This document shows, piece after piece, positions 20,116 through 27,976 of a DNA stretch of 64,000 nt (its first letter is position 1; every line of letters starts with the position of its first letter). The notes under the pieces were generated by a model. That model was not told the DNA's origin, made no database searches, and saw only the letters and a program-made list of their open reading frames with translations. The stretch spans positions 1,240,001 through 1,304,000 of the forward strand of contig NZ_AP024546.1 of NCBI RefSeq assembly GCF_018406645.1, read 5' to 3'. This DNA comes from Lysobacter helvus. GTDB taxonomy: Bacteria > Pseudomonadota > Gammaproteobacteria > Xanthomonadales > Xanthomonadaceae. The position numbers were made by a program, and so were the translations under genes.

Positions 20116-20569
20116 TAGGTGGTACCCCCGAATGGTGTTTTGAAGTGAACCGCGGAAAAGTCCGCGGCTTGCGTTCCTTGCGGTCCTGCCTCCGGCCCCT
20201 GTCGTCGGTCCACCCCTGCAGCGGACCTGCGTCGCTCGGATCCCGCTCGCTTCTAATTCGAAATGTCGCGATCGGTCGGCGGACGCTAGGAGACGTTTGC
20301 GCGAATCGTCAACGCGGGCGCGCTCGCCGGCTGTCGCGTTCATCCAACCGCTTGTCGCGACGCAACAGGATGTTGCTCGGGAAACCGTTTTTTCTGCAGG
20401 AATAACGGGCGCTGCACTGCAATAGCAGCCGCTTGCGTTTCACGTGGTGCTAACGGGGGCGTTGTTGCACCGCAGCAGGCCGTTGCGCGAAACGCAACGT
20501 CACAGTGCCACCGGTCATGGGTCGGTGGCTCGCAGTCAGGTTCTGGGAGACGCGTCTCGCTTTTCGCGC
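20116..20569. other. 454-bp gap: protease leader and structured intergenic DNA
   Basis: There is no convincing gene here. On the reverse strand the protease leader contains a stable hairpin, CCGCGGA/TCCGCGG with a 4-base loop (20150-20167), 35 bp before the GTG. A weak promoter candidate reads TTGACG (20307-20312) with an 18-bp spacer to TAGCGT (20283-20288). Further up are hairpins at 20362-20376 (GCAAC stem) and 20481-20499 (CGTTGCG, 7-bp perfect stem), a GNRA-loop mini-hairpin followed by six T (20378-20393, forward strand), and a 12-bp palindrome GAGACGCGTCTC (20547-20558) just past the sialidase-like stop. Confidence 0.5.
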
Positions 20570-21922
20570 TCAGGGCGCCAGGCCGACCTTGGCGCCGGCC
20601 AGCCGCGTGCGGCCTTCGACGATGTCGGTCCACGCCACGAAGGCGACGCCGCGACGCACGGCGAGCTTGGGGAATCCGGTGCCGCGGCCGCGACCCTGCA
20701 GGCGCGCGACTTCGATCTGCTGCGGCTTGCTTCCCTTGGCGTCGAAGCGCGCGAGCTGGAGCGACTGGCCGCGGGCGTCTTCGCGCAGCCACACGAGCCA
20801 GGTGGCGCTGTCGTCCATCGCGACGTCGACGCGGCCCTGCACCATCGGGCCGGCATCCACGTCGAGCGGGGCGTCGAAGTGGTCGCCCGCATCCGCGCTG
20901 CGCGCCAGGCGCACGATCGGGTGTTCTCCCGGCGCCGTATACCAGGCGACCGCGACGTTGTTGCCATTGGCCGCGACCGCGGGGCCGTTGAGCGGGCACG
21001 CGGGCATCTTCCAGCCATCGGCATGCACGACGACGGGCGTGCCCCAGGCCTTCGCGCCGCGACGGACGGCGACGATGTCGCGGATTTCGTCCGCGGTGCG
21101 ATCGCGGTACACGAGCAAGGCGCCGCGCGGCGTGGCGGCGACGTCGGTGCCGCAGCAGTCGCAGGTGGAGGCGTCGATCTCGACGTCGTCGCTGCGCTTC
21201 ATCGCGGCGTCGAACATCGCGCCGCGGACGGTCATTTCGCCGGCGTGCTCGTCGTGTTCGTCGTGGCCGGCGTGTGCGGTGGACATCGCAACCTTCGTCG
21301 CTTCGCCGCCGTGCATGTGCCCGGCGCCCGCGGTGTTGCGGCCATCGAGCCACGCGATGCCGAGGGTGTCCTGGCCCGCGGGCCACAACGCGACGAAGCC
21401 GTGTTCGGTGCCGGTGGCATCGTCGTTGACGGCGACGGGCGCGGACCAGTGCACGCCGTTGTCGGGCGAACGCGTGAGCAGCACGTCGGAGGCGTGCGGC
21501 GAGGCGGCGTTGGCCGGCGCCTGCAACCAGTGCGCCCACAGGCCGCCGTCTTCGGTCATCAGGATGTGCGGCGTGTTCGCCCAGTTGGCGCTGAGCGTGC
21601 GGCCGACGACGATGGTCTTTGGCGCCGATTCCCACGTGTCGTCGCCGAGGTAGGTGGCATAGACGAGCGCGTTGCGATCGCCGAGTTTCCGGATCCAGCT
21701 GAGGAGCAGGCGGCCATCGGGGCCGACGGCGAGATCCGGCTGCGCGGCGCCGTCGACGGTGGGCAGCGCCCATTCGTTGACGACCAGCGTGCCGGGTTTC
21801 GCAGCGGTGGCCGGCGTGACCGCGGCGGCGGGTGCGGTGCCCGCGTCGCGCTGGCAGGCGGCGAGGAGCAGCGCGCAGGCGAGCGTGCTTGCGGCGATCG
21901 AAACGGGGGCCGGTCGGTTCAT
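20570..21922 (-). CDS. Sialidase-like beta-propeller lipoprotein with His/Cys-rich insert
   Basis: This 450-residue predicted lipoprotein (lipobox LLAAC, Cys23) has a repeating beta-propeller fold. Asp-box motifs SPDNGVHW (152-159) and SADAGDHF are typical of sialidase/BNR-like proteins. Between them lies an insert rich in metal-binding residues: histidines 202, 204, 217, 220, 223 and 226 (AHAGHDEHDEHAGEM), then CDCC at 254-257. The usual sialidase arginine triad was not identified, so enzymatic sialidase activity should not be assumed. The ATG at 21922 begins the signal peptide. mnmG lies just upstream on the same strand, 41 bp away, so readthrough is possible. Confidence 0.75.
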   Translation of the reverse strand: MNRPAPVSIAASTLACALLLAACQRDAGTAPAAAVTPATAAKPGTLVVNEWALPTVDGAAQPDLAVGPDGRLLLSWIRKLGDRNALVYATYLGDDTWESAPKTIVVGRTLSANWANTPHILMTEDGGLWAHWLQAPANAASPHASDVLLTRSPDNGVHWSAPVAVNDDATGTEHGFVALWPAGQDTLGIAWLDGRNTAGAGHMHGGEATKVAMSTAHAGHDEHDEHAGEMTVRGAMFDAAMKRSDDVEIDASTCDCCGTDVAATPRGALLVYRDRTADEIRDIVAVRRGAKAWGTPVVVHADGWKMPACPLNGPAVAANGNNVAVAWYTAPGEHPIVRLARSADAGDHFDAPLDVDAGPMVQGRVDVAMDDSATWLVWLREDARGQSLQLARFDAKGSKPQQIEVARLQGRGRGTGFPKLAVRRGVAFVAWTDIVEGRTRLAGAKVGLAP

Positions 21923-21963
21923 GGCGCGAGCGTACTCCGGCCGCGGCGCAGGCGGCGTCAGGA

Positions 21964-23853
21964 TCAGGCGACGCGCGTGGCGCGTGCGCGGGACAGGTGC
22001 ACGAGCAGCAAGGAGATCGCCGCGGGCGTCATGCCGGGGATGCGTTGCGCCTGGCCGATCGTCTGCGGCCGCACGCGCGCGAGCTTCTGCTGCACTTCGG
22101 CGGACAGGCCGCGCACGCCGGCGTAATCGAACGCGTCGGGGATCGGCGTGGTTTCGTGTTTCTGCTGGCGCGCGATTTCGTCGCGCTGGCGATCCAGGTA
22201 ACCGGCGTACTTCACGCCGATTTCGACCTGCTCGGCGACCTTGGCGTCGTCGACGCCGGGGGCGAGCGCGGGCACGGTCATCAGCTTCGCGTAGTCGAGC
22301 TCGGGCCGCTTCATCAGGTCGAGCGCGTTGGCTTCGCGCGTGAGCGTGATGCCGAGGGTGGCCTCGAGTTCGCGGCCGAGCGCGTTGGTCGGCGTGGCCC
22401 AGGTGCTGCGCAGGCGATTCGATTCGCGTTCGATCGCCTCGCGCTTGGCTTCGAAGCGCGACCAGCGTGCGTCGTCGACGAGGCCGAGGTCGCGGCCGGT
22501 CGGCGTGAGGCGCAGGTCGGCGTTGTCTTCGCGCAATTGCAGGCGGTATTCGGCGCGCGAGGTGAACATGCGGTACGGCTCGTTGGTGCCGTGGGTGACG
22601 AGGTCGTCGACCAGCACGCCCAGGTACGCCTCGTCGCGGCGCGGCGACCACGCGTCGCGCTGCTGCACGTGGCGCGCGGCGTTGAGGCCGGCGAGCAATC
22701 CCTGCGCGGCGGCTTCTTCGTAACCGGTGGTGCCGTTGATCTGGCCGGCGAAGAACAGGCCGGACACGGTCTTGGTTTCCAGCGAGGCCTTCAGCCCGCG
22801 CGGATCGAAGAAGTCGTATTCGATCGCGTAGCCGGCGCGCGTGACGTGCGCGCGCTCGAAGCCGCGGATCGACTGCACGAGCGCGAGCTGCACGTCGAAC
22901 GGCAACGACGTGGAGATGCCGTTGGGATAGATCTCGGCGACGTCGAGGCCTTCGGGCTCGACGAAGATCTGGTGCGAGGCCTTTTCGGCGAAGCGCACCA
23001 CCTTGTCTTCGATCGAGGGGCAGTAGCGCGGGCCGATGCCTTCGATCTGGCCGGTGTACAGCGGCGAGCGATCGAGCGCGCCACGGATGATGTCGTGCGT
23101 GCGTTCGCTGGTGTGCGTGATCCAGCACGAGACCTGGCGCGGGTGGTCGTCGTGCGAACCGACGAAGGACATCACCGGGCGCGGATCGTCGCCGGGTTGT
23201 TCTTCCATCACCGCGTAATCGAGCGTGCGGCCGTCGATGCGCGGCGGCGTGCCGGTCTTCAACCGGTCGACGACGAAGGGACGCTCGCGCAGGCGCGCGG
23301 CCAGCGTGGTGGCGGGCGGATCGCCGGCGCGGCCGGCGGCGTACTGCGTTTCGCCGACGTGGATCTTGCCGGCGAGGAAGGTGCCGGCGGTCAGCACGAC
23401 GGCGGGCGCTTCGAAGCGCAGGCCGGTTTGCGTGATCGCGCCGCGGACGGTGTCGCCGTCGATCAACAGGTCGTCGACGGCCGCCTGGAAGACGGTGAGG
23501 TTGGGCTGCGTTTCGACGATGCGGCGGATCGCGGCGCGATACAGCGAACGATCGGCCTGGCACCGCGTGGCGCGCACGGCGGGACCCTTCGACGCATTCA
23601 GCGTGCGCCACTGGATGCCGGCGGCATCGGCGGCGCGCGCCATCGCGCCACCGAGTGCGTCGATTTCCTTGACCAGGTGTCCCTTGCCGATGCCGCCGAC
23701 CGCGGGGTTGCAGCTCATCGCGCCGACCGTCTCGACGTTGTGCGTGAGCAACAGCGTGCGTGCGCCGGCGCGGGCGGCCGCGAGCGCGGCTTCGGTGCCG
23801 GCGTGGCCGCCGCCGATCACGATCACGTCATGGCGGAAGAAAGGGGACGTCAT
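21964..23853 (-). CDS. mnmG: tRNA uridine-5-carboxymethylaminomethyl modification enzyme MnmG (GidA)
   Basis: MnmG is a FAD enzyme that with MnmE modifies the wobble uridine of several tRNAs. The 629-residue protein has the FAD-binding [22 protein letters not shown]-terminus and [23 protein letters not shown]. The [12 protein letters not shown] and [14 protein letters not shown]-like blocks follow, here [17 protein letters not shown]. The C-terminal helical domain with [21 protein letters not shown] is also present. Length is typical. A -10-like TAGAAT (23883-23888, reverse) lies 30 bp before the ATG. Its promoter faces away from a sigma-54-type promoter upstream. MnmE is encoded 24 kb away in this window. 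Confidence 0.97.
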   Translation of the reverse strand: MTSPFFRHDVIVIGGGHAGTEAALAAARAGARTLLLTHNVETVGAMSCNPAVGGIGKGHLVKEIDALGGAMARAADAAGIQWRTLNASKGPAVRATRCQADRSLYRAAIRRIVETQPNLTVFQAAVDDLLIDGDTVRGAITQTGLRFEAPAVVLTAGTFLAGKIHVGETQYAAGRAGDPPATTLAARLRERPFVVDRLKTGTPPRIDGRTLDYAVMEEQPGDDPRPVMSFVGSHDDHPRQVSCWITHTSERTHDIIRGALDRSPLYTGQIEGIGPRYCPSIEDKVVRFAEKASHQIFVEPEGLDVAEIYPNGISTSLPFDVQLALVQSIRGFERAHVTRAGYAIEYDFFDPRGLKASLETKTVSGLFFAGQINGTTGYEEAAAQGLLAGLNAARHVQQRDAWSPRRDEAYLGVLVDDLVTHGTNEPYRMFTSRAEYRLQLREDNADLRLTPTGRDLGLVDDARWSRFEAKREAIERESNRLRSTWATPTNALGRELEATLGITLTREANALDLMKRPELDYAKLMTVPALAPGVDDAKVAEQVEIGVKYAGYLDRQRDEIARQQKHETTPIPDAFDYAGVRGLSAEVQQKLARVRPQTIGQAQRIPGMTPAAISLLLVHLSRARATRVA

Positions 23854-23934
23854 GGCGAAAACGAAAGGCTCCGGGCGCGCGCATTCTAGTCCCGCGCGTG
23901 TGCGTCAAGGTTGCTGAACGTGCTTGCGAAAAAG

Positions 23935-23950
23935 TTGGCACGCTTCCTGC
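23935..23950 (+). promoter_or_regulatory. Candidate sigma-54 (-24/-12) promoter
   Basis: TTGGCACGCTTCCTGC matches the RpoN consensus YTGGCACG-N4-TTGC at all positions but one (CTGC for TTGC). The invariant GG (23937-23938) and GC (23949-23950) have the exact spacing. Transcription should start near 23961. It points away from mnmG and towards a structured stretch that ends in a strong terminator. No enhancer site was identified. Confidence 0.7.
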
Positions 23951-23960
23951 GACATATCCC

Positions 23961-24076
23961 ATGCACCCGACATGACAAGGCGCCCAGTGCGCCGCCGGAT
24001 TGGAACAGGGGCCGGCAGCGTTACATGTAGGGGAAGCGCGGGGCCGAATGTCGGGGGACGTTCGGCCCCTTTTTTT
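23961..24076 (+). ncRNA. Candidate sigma-54-dependent small RNA
   Basis: About 116 nt lie between the -24/-12 promoter and the intrinsic terminator. The stretch has no plausible coding frame: an ATG at 23961 is followed by a stop after four codons. It folds locally into GGCGC/GCGCC (23979-23993), then GCCGG/CCGGC (23994-24017) enclosing ATTGGAAC, then the terminator stem. Several GGA or GGGG motifs are exposed in loops or linkers (TTGGAAC, AGGGGAAG, CGGGGG), which would suit binding by an RsmA/CsrA-type protein or pairing with C-rich RNA. The family is not recognised. The evidence is architecture only. Confidence 0.6.
24037..24076 (+). terminator. Strong intrinsic terminator of the candidate sRNA
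   Basis: GGGGCCGAATGT (24040-24051) pairs with ACGTTCGGCCCC (24058-24069), one G-T wobble included, with loop CGGGGG. Seven T follow at once (24070-24076). This is the most canonical intrinsic terminator in the window, and no annotated forward gene lies upstream of it. Confidence 0.88.
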
Positions 24077-24290
24077 GTCTGCGATTTGCCTGGCACCAGG
24101 CGCGATGCGCGCAGGGCCGCCTTGCGCGTTGGGTGGCCGACGCCCCGCGAGGTGCGGAACAGGGGGGATCCGTGGGTCCCCGAGGGGCGTCGACATGGGC
24201 GGCCTGCCGCGGCTTGCGTCGCAAAGCGACGTAGCCGGTCACTCGGGGCCTACTGTGCGACTGTCTTCCCCCGGGTGCAACCCTCCTGCG
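24077..24290. other. Intergenic stretch after the candidate sRNA
   Basis: No gene is supported here. It holds two small inverted repeats, GCCTGG/CCAGGC (24089-24102) and CGTCGC/GCGACG (24214-24228). The second lies downstream of the reverse-strand lipoprotein stop and could help end that transcript, though no T run follows. Confidence 0.4.
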
Positions 24291-24869
24291 TCACTCTTCC
24301 TTGCCTTCGGTCCGGATCTTTGCGCGTTCGGTGCGACCTTCGGCCGCATTGCCCTGGCTGCGCGGCGTCGGGAACGACTGCGGGGTCGGGAACGACTGCG
24401 GCGCCGGGAAGGACGGCGGCGGGGGCGGCGGGGAGACACCGATGTTCGGCCCGGTCACGCCCGGCGGGCGATATGGGCGATAGCCGTGGTTCGGGCGCGG
24501 CTGGCGCGGGACGTAGCGTTGCTGCGGGTAGTAGTGGTTCGGACCCGTGTATCCGGAGGGGTAGCCATAAGGCCCGTACACGTAGGGCCCGTGGTAGTAG
24601 CGCGGACCGACGTAGTGGCGCGAATGACGATAGGGATCCCAGGCGCCGTAGTACCCGCCGTAGCCGTAGCCATAGGCGCCGTAACCGTAGCCGTAGCCAT
24701 ACGGGCTGTAGCTGCCGTAGACGCCGCTGGGCGTGTGGTAGCGGTATTCCACGCGCGGGTCGCCGTAGTAGTAGTCGCCGCTGCCGTTGCCGGACTGGTA
24801 GGTGTAGGCCCCCGCGCAGCCGCCGAGGAATAGGGCGGCCGCGAGCGGCAGGATTCTCTGGATGGTCAT
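24291..24869 (-). CDS. Tyr/Gly/Pro-rich low-complexity lipoprotein
   Basis: This 192-residue predicted lipoprotein has lipobox LGGC (Cys18). The mature chain is extraordinarily rich in Tyr and Gly (YGYGYGYGAYGYGYGGYYG near residues 57-75). A Tyr/His/Pro block follows (HYVGPRYYHGPYVYGPYGYP), then a Pro-rich part. Near the C-terminus SFP(A/T)PQ repeats three times in tandem, encoded by an 18-bp direct repeat at about 24366-24410. It ends in a charged tail. No enzymatic motif. The ATG at 24869 starts the signal peptide. Function unknown; a surface-exposed, structural or adhesive role is only a guess. Confidence 0.8.
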   Translation of the reverse strand: MTIQRILPLAAALFLGGCAGAYTYQSGNGSGDYYYGDPRVEYRYHTPSGVYGSYSPYGYGYGYGAYGYGYGGYYGAWDPYRHSRHYVGPRYYHGPYVYGPYGYPSGYTGPNHYYPQQRYVPRQPRPNHGYRPYRPPGVTGPNIGVSPPPPPPSFPAPQSFPTPQSFPTPRSQGNAAEGRTERAKIRTEGKEE

Positions 24870-24987
24870 GTCGATCCCCTGTTCGTGGACGGAGGTTCCG
24901 CCCGGGGCGTTGAATCCGTGCTTAATTTTTCCCGGCAACGCCGTTGTACTCCCTGCTTCGTGTGATCAGCGTTTAGCATTCGGAGCC

Positions 24988-25968
24988 ATGAACCCCCCAG
25001 CCCAGACCTTGCCGGCGTTCGGCGACGTCCTCGCCGCCGCGGCGCGGATCGTGCCGTTCGCCAGTGTCACCCCGGTGCTGCGTTCGCGCACCCTGGACAC
25101 GCTGATCGGCGCGGAAGTCCACTGGAAGGCCGAACACCTGCAACGTGGCGGCGCCTTCAAGTTCCGCGGCGCGTGCAATGCGGTGTGGTCGCTGACCGAC
25201 GAACAGGCCGCGCGCGGCGTGGTCACGCATTCCTCCGGCAACCATGGCGCGGCACTCGCGCTGGCCGCGCGTTCGCGCGGGATCGCGTGCCACGTGGTCG
25301 TGCCCGAGGGCGCGGTGCTGTCGAAATTGGTCGCGATCGAAGCCTACGGCGCCACGTTGCACCACTGCGCCGCGACGATCGCCGCGCGCGAAGCCGCCTG
25401 CGCCGCCGTGCAGCGCGACACCGGCGCGGTCCTCGTGCATCCGTACACCGATCCGCGCGTGATCGCCGGCCAGGGCACCGCCGCGCTCGAACTGCTCAAC
25501 CAGTGCGACGGCGCGCTCGACGCGGTGATCGTGCCCGTCGGTGGCGGCGGTCTTGCGTCCGGCACCGCGCTCGCCTTGCGCGCGATGGCGCCGCAGTCGA
25601 TGTTGTTCCTCGCCGAGCCCGCGGGCGCGGCGGAAACCGCGGCGTCGCTTGCCGCGGGACATCGCGTCGTCGATTTCACCCCGGACACCATCTGCGATGG
25701 CCTGCGCGGCACGCTCGGCGAACCGAACTTCGCGTTGCTGCAGGCGCATGCACCGCAGGTGCTGGTCGTCGACGACGCCGCGACGATCGACGCGATGCGC
25801 CTGTTGTGGACGCGGTTGAAGCAAGTCGTCGAACCTTCGTCGGCCACCGTGCTCGCTGCGCTGCTGCAACATCGGCAACGGCTGCAGGGCCTGCGCGTCG
25901 GCGCCATCCTCTCGGGCGGCAACGTCGACCTGGCTGCCGCCGCGACGTGGTTCGCGAGCCGCGCGTGA
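24988..25968 (+). CDS. PLP-dependent threonine/serine dehydratase-like enzyme
   Basis: This 326-residue fold-type II PLP enzyme resembles threonine dehydratase and serine racemase. The PLP lysine lies in FKFRGACNAV (about residue 53), and SSGNHGAALALAARS (about 75-89) binds phosphate. VGGGGLASGTALALR is the Gly-rich PLP phosphate loop, and a late SGGNVD segment closes the site. There is no C-terminal ACT regulatory domain, so it is not the feedback-regulated IlvA form. A catabolic or racemase-like role is possible. The ATG at 24988 follows GGAG. It overlaps the next gene by 4 bp (GTGA). Confidence 0.88.
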   Translation: MNPPAQTLPAFGDVLAAAARIVPFASVTPVLRSRTLDTLIGAEVHWKAEHLQRGGAFKFRGACNAVWSLTDEQAARGVVTHSSGNHGAALALAARSRGIACHVVVPEGAVLSKLVAIEAYGATLHHCAATIAAREAACAAVQRDTGAVLVHPYTDPRVIAGQGTAALELLNQCDGALDAVIVPVGGGGLASGTALALRAMAPQSMLFLAEPAGAAETAASLAAGHRVVDFTPDTICDGLRGTLGEPNFALLQAHAPQVLVVDDAATIDAMRLLWTRLKQVVEPSSATVLAALLQHRQRLQGLRVGAILSGGNVDLAAAATWFASRA

Positions 25969-26399
25969 ACGACGCCGGCCACCCGGATCCGCACGCGCGC
26001 GCGCTCACCACGCTGCGCGCGTATTACGAAGCGCTCAACCGGCACGACCCCGCCGGTGCGGTGGCGATGCTTGCCGAAGACGTGGTGCACGAGCTCAACC
26101 AGGGCCCGCGCGAAGTCGGCAAGGCCGCGTTCCGCGAATTCCTGCAGCGCATGGAGTACTGCTACCTCGAGCAGCTGGTGGACATCCGCCTGCTCGCCTC
26201 GGCCGACGGCACGCACGCGGCCGCCGAATACACGGTCGTCGGCGAATACATCGCGGACGACATCGGCATGCCACCCGCGAACAGCCAGCGTTATCGGATG
26301 CCGGGCGCCGCGTTCTTCGCACTGCGCGACGGACGCATCCAGCGGGTCAGCGACCACTACAACCTGCAAGAATGGTTCTCCCAGATCGCGCAGGGTTGA
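25965..26399 (+). CDS. NTF2-like (SnoaL/ketosteroid isomerase-type) protein
   Basis: The 144-residue product has the compact NTF2-like pattern: helix LTTLRAYYEALNRHDPAGAVAMLAEDVVHEL, a GKAAFREFLQRM segment, and strands ending in AAFFALRDGRIQRVSDHYNL. Such cone-shaped domains form dimers with a pocket and include isomerases and lyases; no specific active site can be assigned. GTG start at 25965 overlaps the dehydratase stop, so the two are probably translated together. The glycosyltransferase gene begins 5 bp after its stop. Confidence 0.8.
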   Translation: MNDAGHPDPHARALTTLRAYYEALNRHDPAGAVAMLAEDVVHELNQGPREVGKAAFREFLQRMEYCYLEQLVDIRLLASADGTHAAAEYTVVGEYIADDIGMPPANSQRYRMPGAAFFALRDGRIQRVSDHYNLQEWFSQIAQG

Positions 26400-26404
26400 A
26401 CCGG

Positions 26405-27898
26405 GTGACCGATATTCGCAACGCCGTGCTGGGCAGGCCCGCCATCTGGATCGCGGCCATCGCGCTCGTGCTCGGGTTGTTGTTCCTCGGCCAGCGCGGC
26501 ATCTGGGATCCGGACGAAGGCCGCTACACCAACGTCGCGCTCAACATGCTCGACAGCGGCGACTGGCTCAATCCACGTCGCAACGAAGAAGTCGGGCACT
26601 GGACCAAGCCACCGCTCACGTACTGGGCGATCGCATCCAGCGTTGCGGTGTTCGGTCCGAACCCCTGGGCCGCGCGCCTGCCGTCGGCGGTGTCGTTCCT
26701 GTTGTGCGCGTGGCTGGTGTGGCGCATGGGACGCCGCATCGCACCCGGCAGCGAAGCGCCGGCCGCGCTCGCGTACGCGACGATGTTGCTGCCGATCGGT
26801 GCAGCGGGGCTGATCACCACCGATTTCATCCTCGCGGCGTGTTCGACGCTGGCGATCCATGGGTTCGTGCAGGCGCGCTTCGGCAGCGCGCATCCACGCT
26901 GGTGGCTGGCGACGATGTGGGCGGGCTTCGCGCTCGCGTTCCTCACGAAGGGCCCGCCTGCGCTGCTGCCGATGCTCGCGTTGCTGGCGTACGACCTGGT
27001 GATGCCGGGGCGGCAGATGCATCGCCTGTTCCAGTGGTCGGGCCTGCTGGTGTTCGCGTTGCTGGCGCTGCCCTGGTATGTCGCGGTGGTGCTCAACAAT
27101 CCGGGGTTGTTCCATTACTTCATCGGCGATGAAGTGGTGAATCGCGTCACCACCAACGAATTCGCGCGCCACGGCGAATGGTACGGATGGGCCGCGATCT
27201 ACGTGCCGACGCTGCTGGTGGGCACGCTGCCGTGGACGATGACGTTGCTGCGCTGGGCGCGCACGCTGCCCGCGAGCGTGCGGCGCTGGTGGCGCGAGCC
27301 GCAAGCGCGCGCCACCGATGCGCCGTGGTTGCTGCTGGCGTTGTGGGTGCTGGTGCCGCTGCTCGTGTTCTGCATCGCGCGTTCGCGCATGCCGCTGTAC
27401 ATCCTGCCGCTGTTCGCGCCGCTGGCGTTGCTGGTCGGGATGCAGCGCACGCGCGAAGGCCGGCCGCTGCCGCGCCTGCGCTGGATCGGGGCGTGGGTGG
27501 TGCTGTTGCTGGGCGTGCAGTTCGCCGCCGGGCTGTGGCCCACGCACAAGGATGCGGCGAAGTGGGCCGATGCCATCCGCGAACGCAACGGCGGGCCGGT
27601 GCACGAAGTGGTGTTCGTCGAAGACATGGCGCGCTACGGGATGCACCTGCACCTGGGCACGGGCACGCACATCGAGAAGATCGCGCTCGCGCCGCTGCCG
27701 CAGTCGCCGTTCAACCGCGTCTACGACGAACTGCTGGAGCAGGAACTGGCCGAGCACGAGGCGGGCTCGGTCTGGATCTGCAAGCTTGCCACGTGGCCGG
27801 CCATCCGCGCCCGCATCGAAGCGGCCGGGTACGTGGTGGACCCGCTGCCGCCGTACCGGGACCGCGCGGTGTTCCGCGTGCACCCGCCGGCCGGCTGA
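26405..27898 (+). CDS. ArnT-like GT39 family glycosyltransferase, membrane
   Basis: This 497-residue multi-span inner-membrane protein belongs to the PMT/ArnT (GT39, GT-C fold) superfamily. Such enzymes use polyprenyl-phosphate sugars and act on the periplasmic side, for example on lipid A. The first loop has the hallmark acidic motif WDPDEGRYTNVA (about 34-45), followed by WTKPPLTYW, typical of ArnT-like proteins. About 10-12 hydrophobic segments follow and a soluble C-terminal domain from about residue 380. Start: GTG at 26405, 5 bp after the NTF2-like stop; an upstream start at 26372 would overlap that gene. No partner arn genes are in view, so the substrate is open. Confidence 0.85.
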   Translation: MTDIRNAVLGRPAIWIAAIALVLGLLFLGQRGIWDPDEGRYTNVALNMLDSGDWLNPRRNEEVGHWTKPPLTYWAIASSVAVFGPNPWAARLPSAVSFLLCAWLVWRMGRRIAPGSEAPAALAYATMLLPIGAAGLITTDFILAACSTLAIHGFVQARFGSAHPRWWLATMWAGFALAFLTKGPPALLPMLALLAYDLVMPGRQMHRLFQWSGLLVFALLALPWYVAVVLNNPGLFHYFIGDEVVNRVTTNEFARHGEWYGWAAIYVPTLLVGTLPWTMTLLRWARTLPASVRRWWREPQARATDAPWLLLALWVLVPLLVFCIARSRMPLYILPLFAPLALLVGMQRTREGRPLPRLRWIGAWVVLLLGVQFAAGLWPTHKDAAKWADAIRERNGGPVHEVVFVEDMARYGMHLHLGTGTHIEKIALAPLPQSPFNRVYDELLEQELAEHEAGSVWICKLATWPAIRARIEAAGYVVDPLPPYRDRAVFRVHPPAG

Positions 27899-27976
27899 GG
27901 ATCACGGCGACGCGAGGCACCGGGGCCGCGGGCTGGGCGACAATAGGCGTCCCACGCCGCCCCCGAGACCACGCCG

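Noticed and set aside
20116-20343. 76-residue N-terminal extension of the M4 protease
   Set aside because: It would put Arg-rich residues before a clean signal peptide and cross the leader hairpin.
20437-20450. GTTTCACGTGGTGC as a parS site
   Set aside because: Two mismatches in the right half and far from the other sites; CACGTG cores occur by chance in this GC-rich DNA.
24089-24107. CTGGCACCAGGCGCGATGC as a second sigma-54 promoter
   Set aside because: It has the GGCAC part but lacks GC at the -12 position; the match is explained by a short palindrome GCCTGG/CCAGGC.
24366-24412. Short tandem repeat as a CRISPR-like array
   Set aside because: It is an 18-bp in-frame coding repeat in the Tyr/Gly-rich lipoprotein, without spacers.
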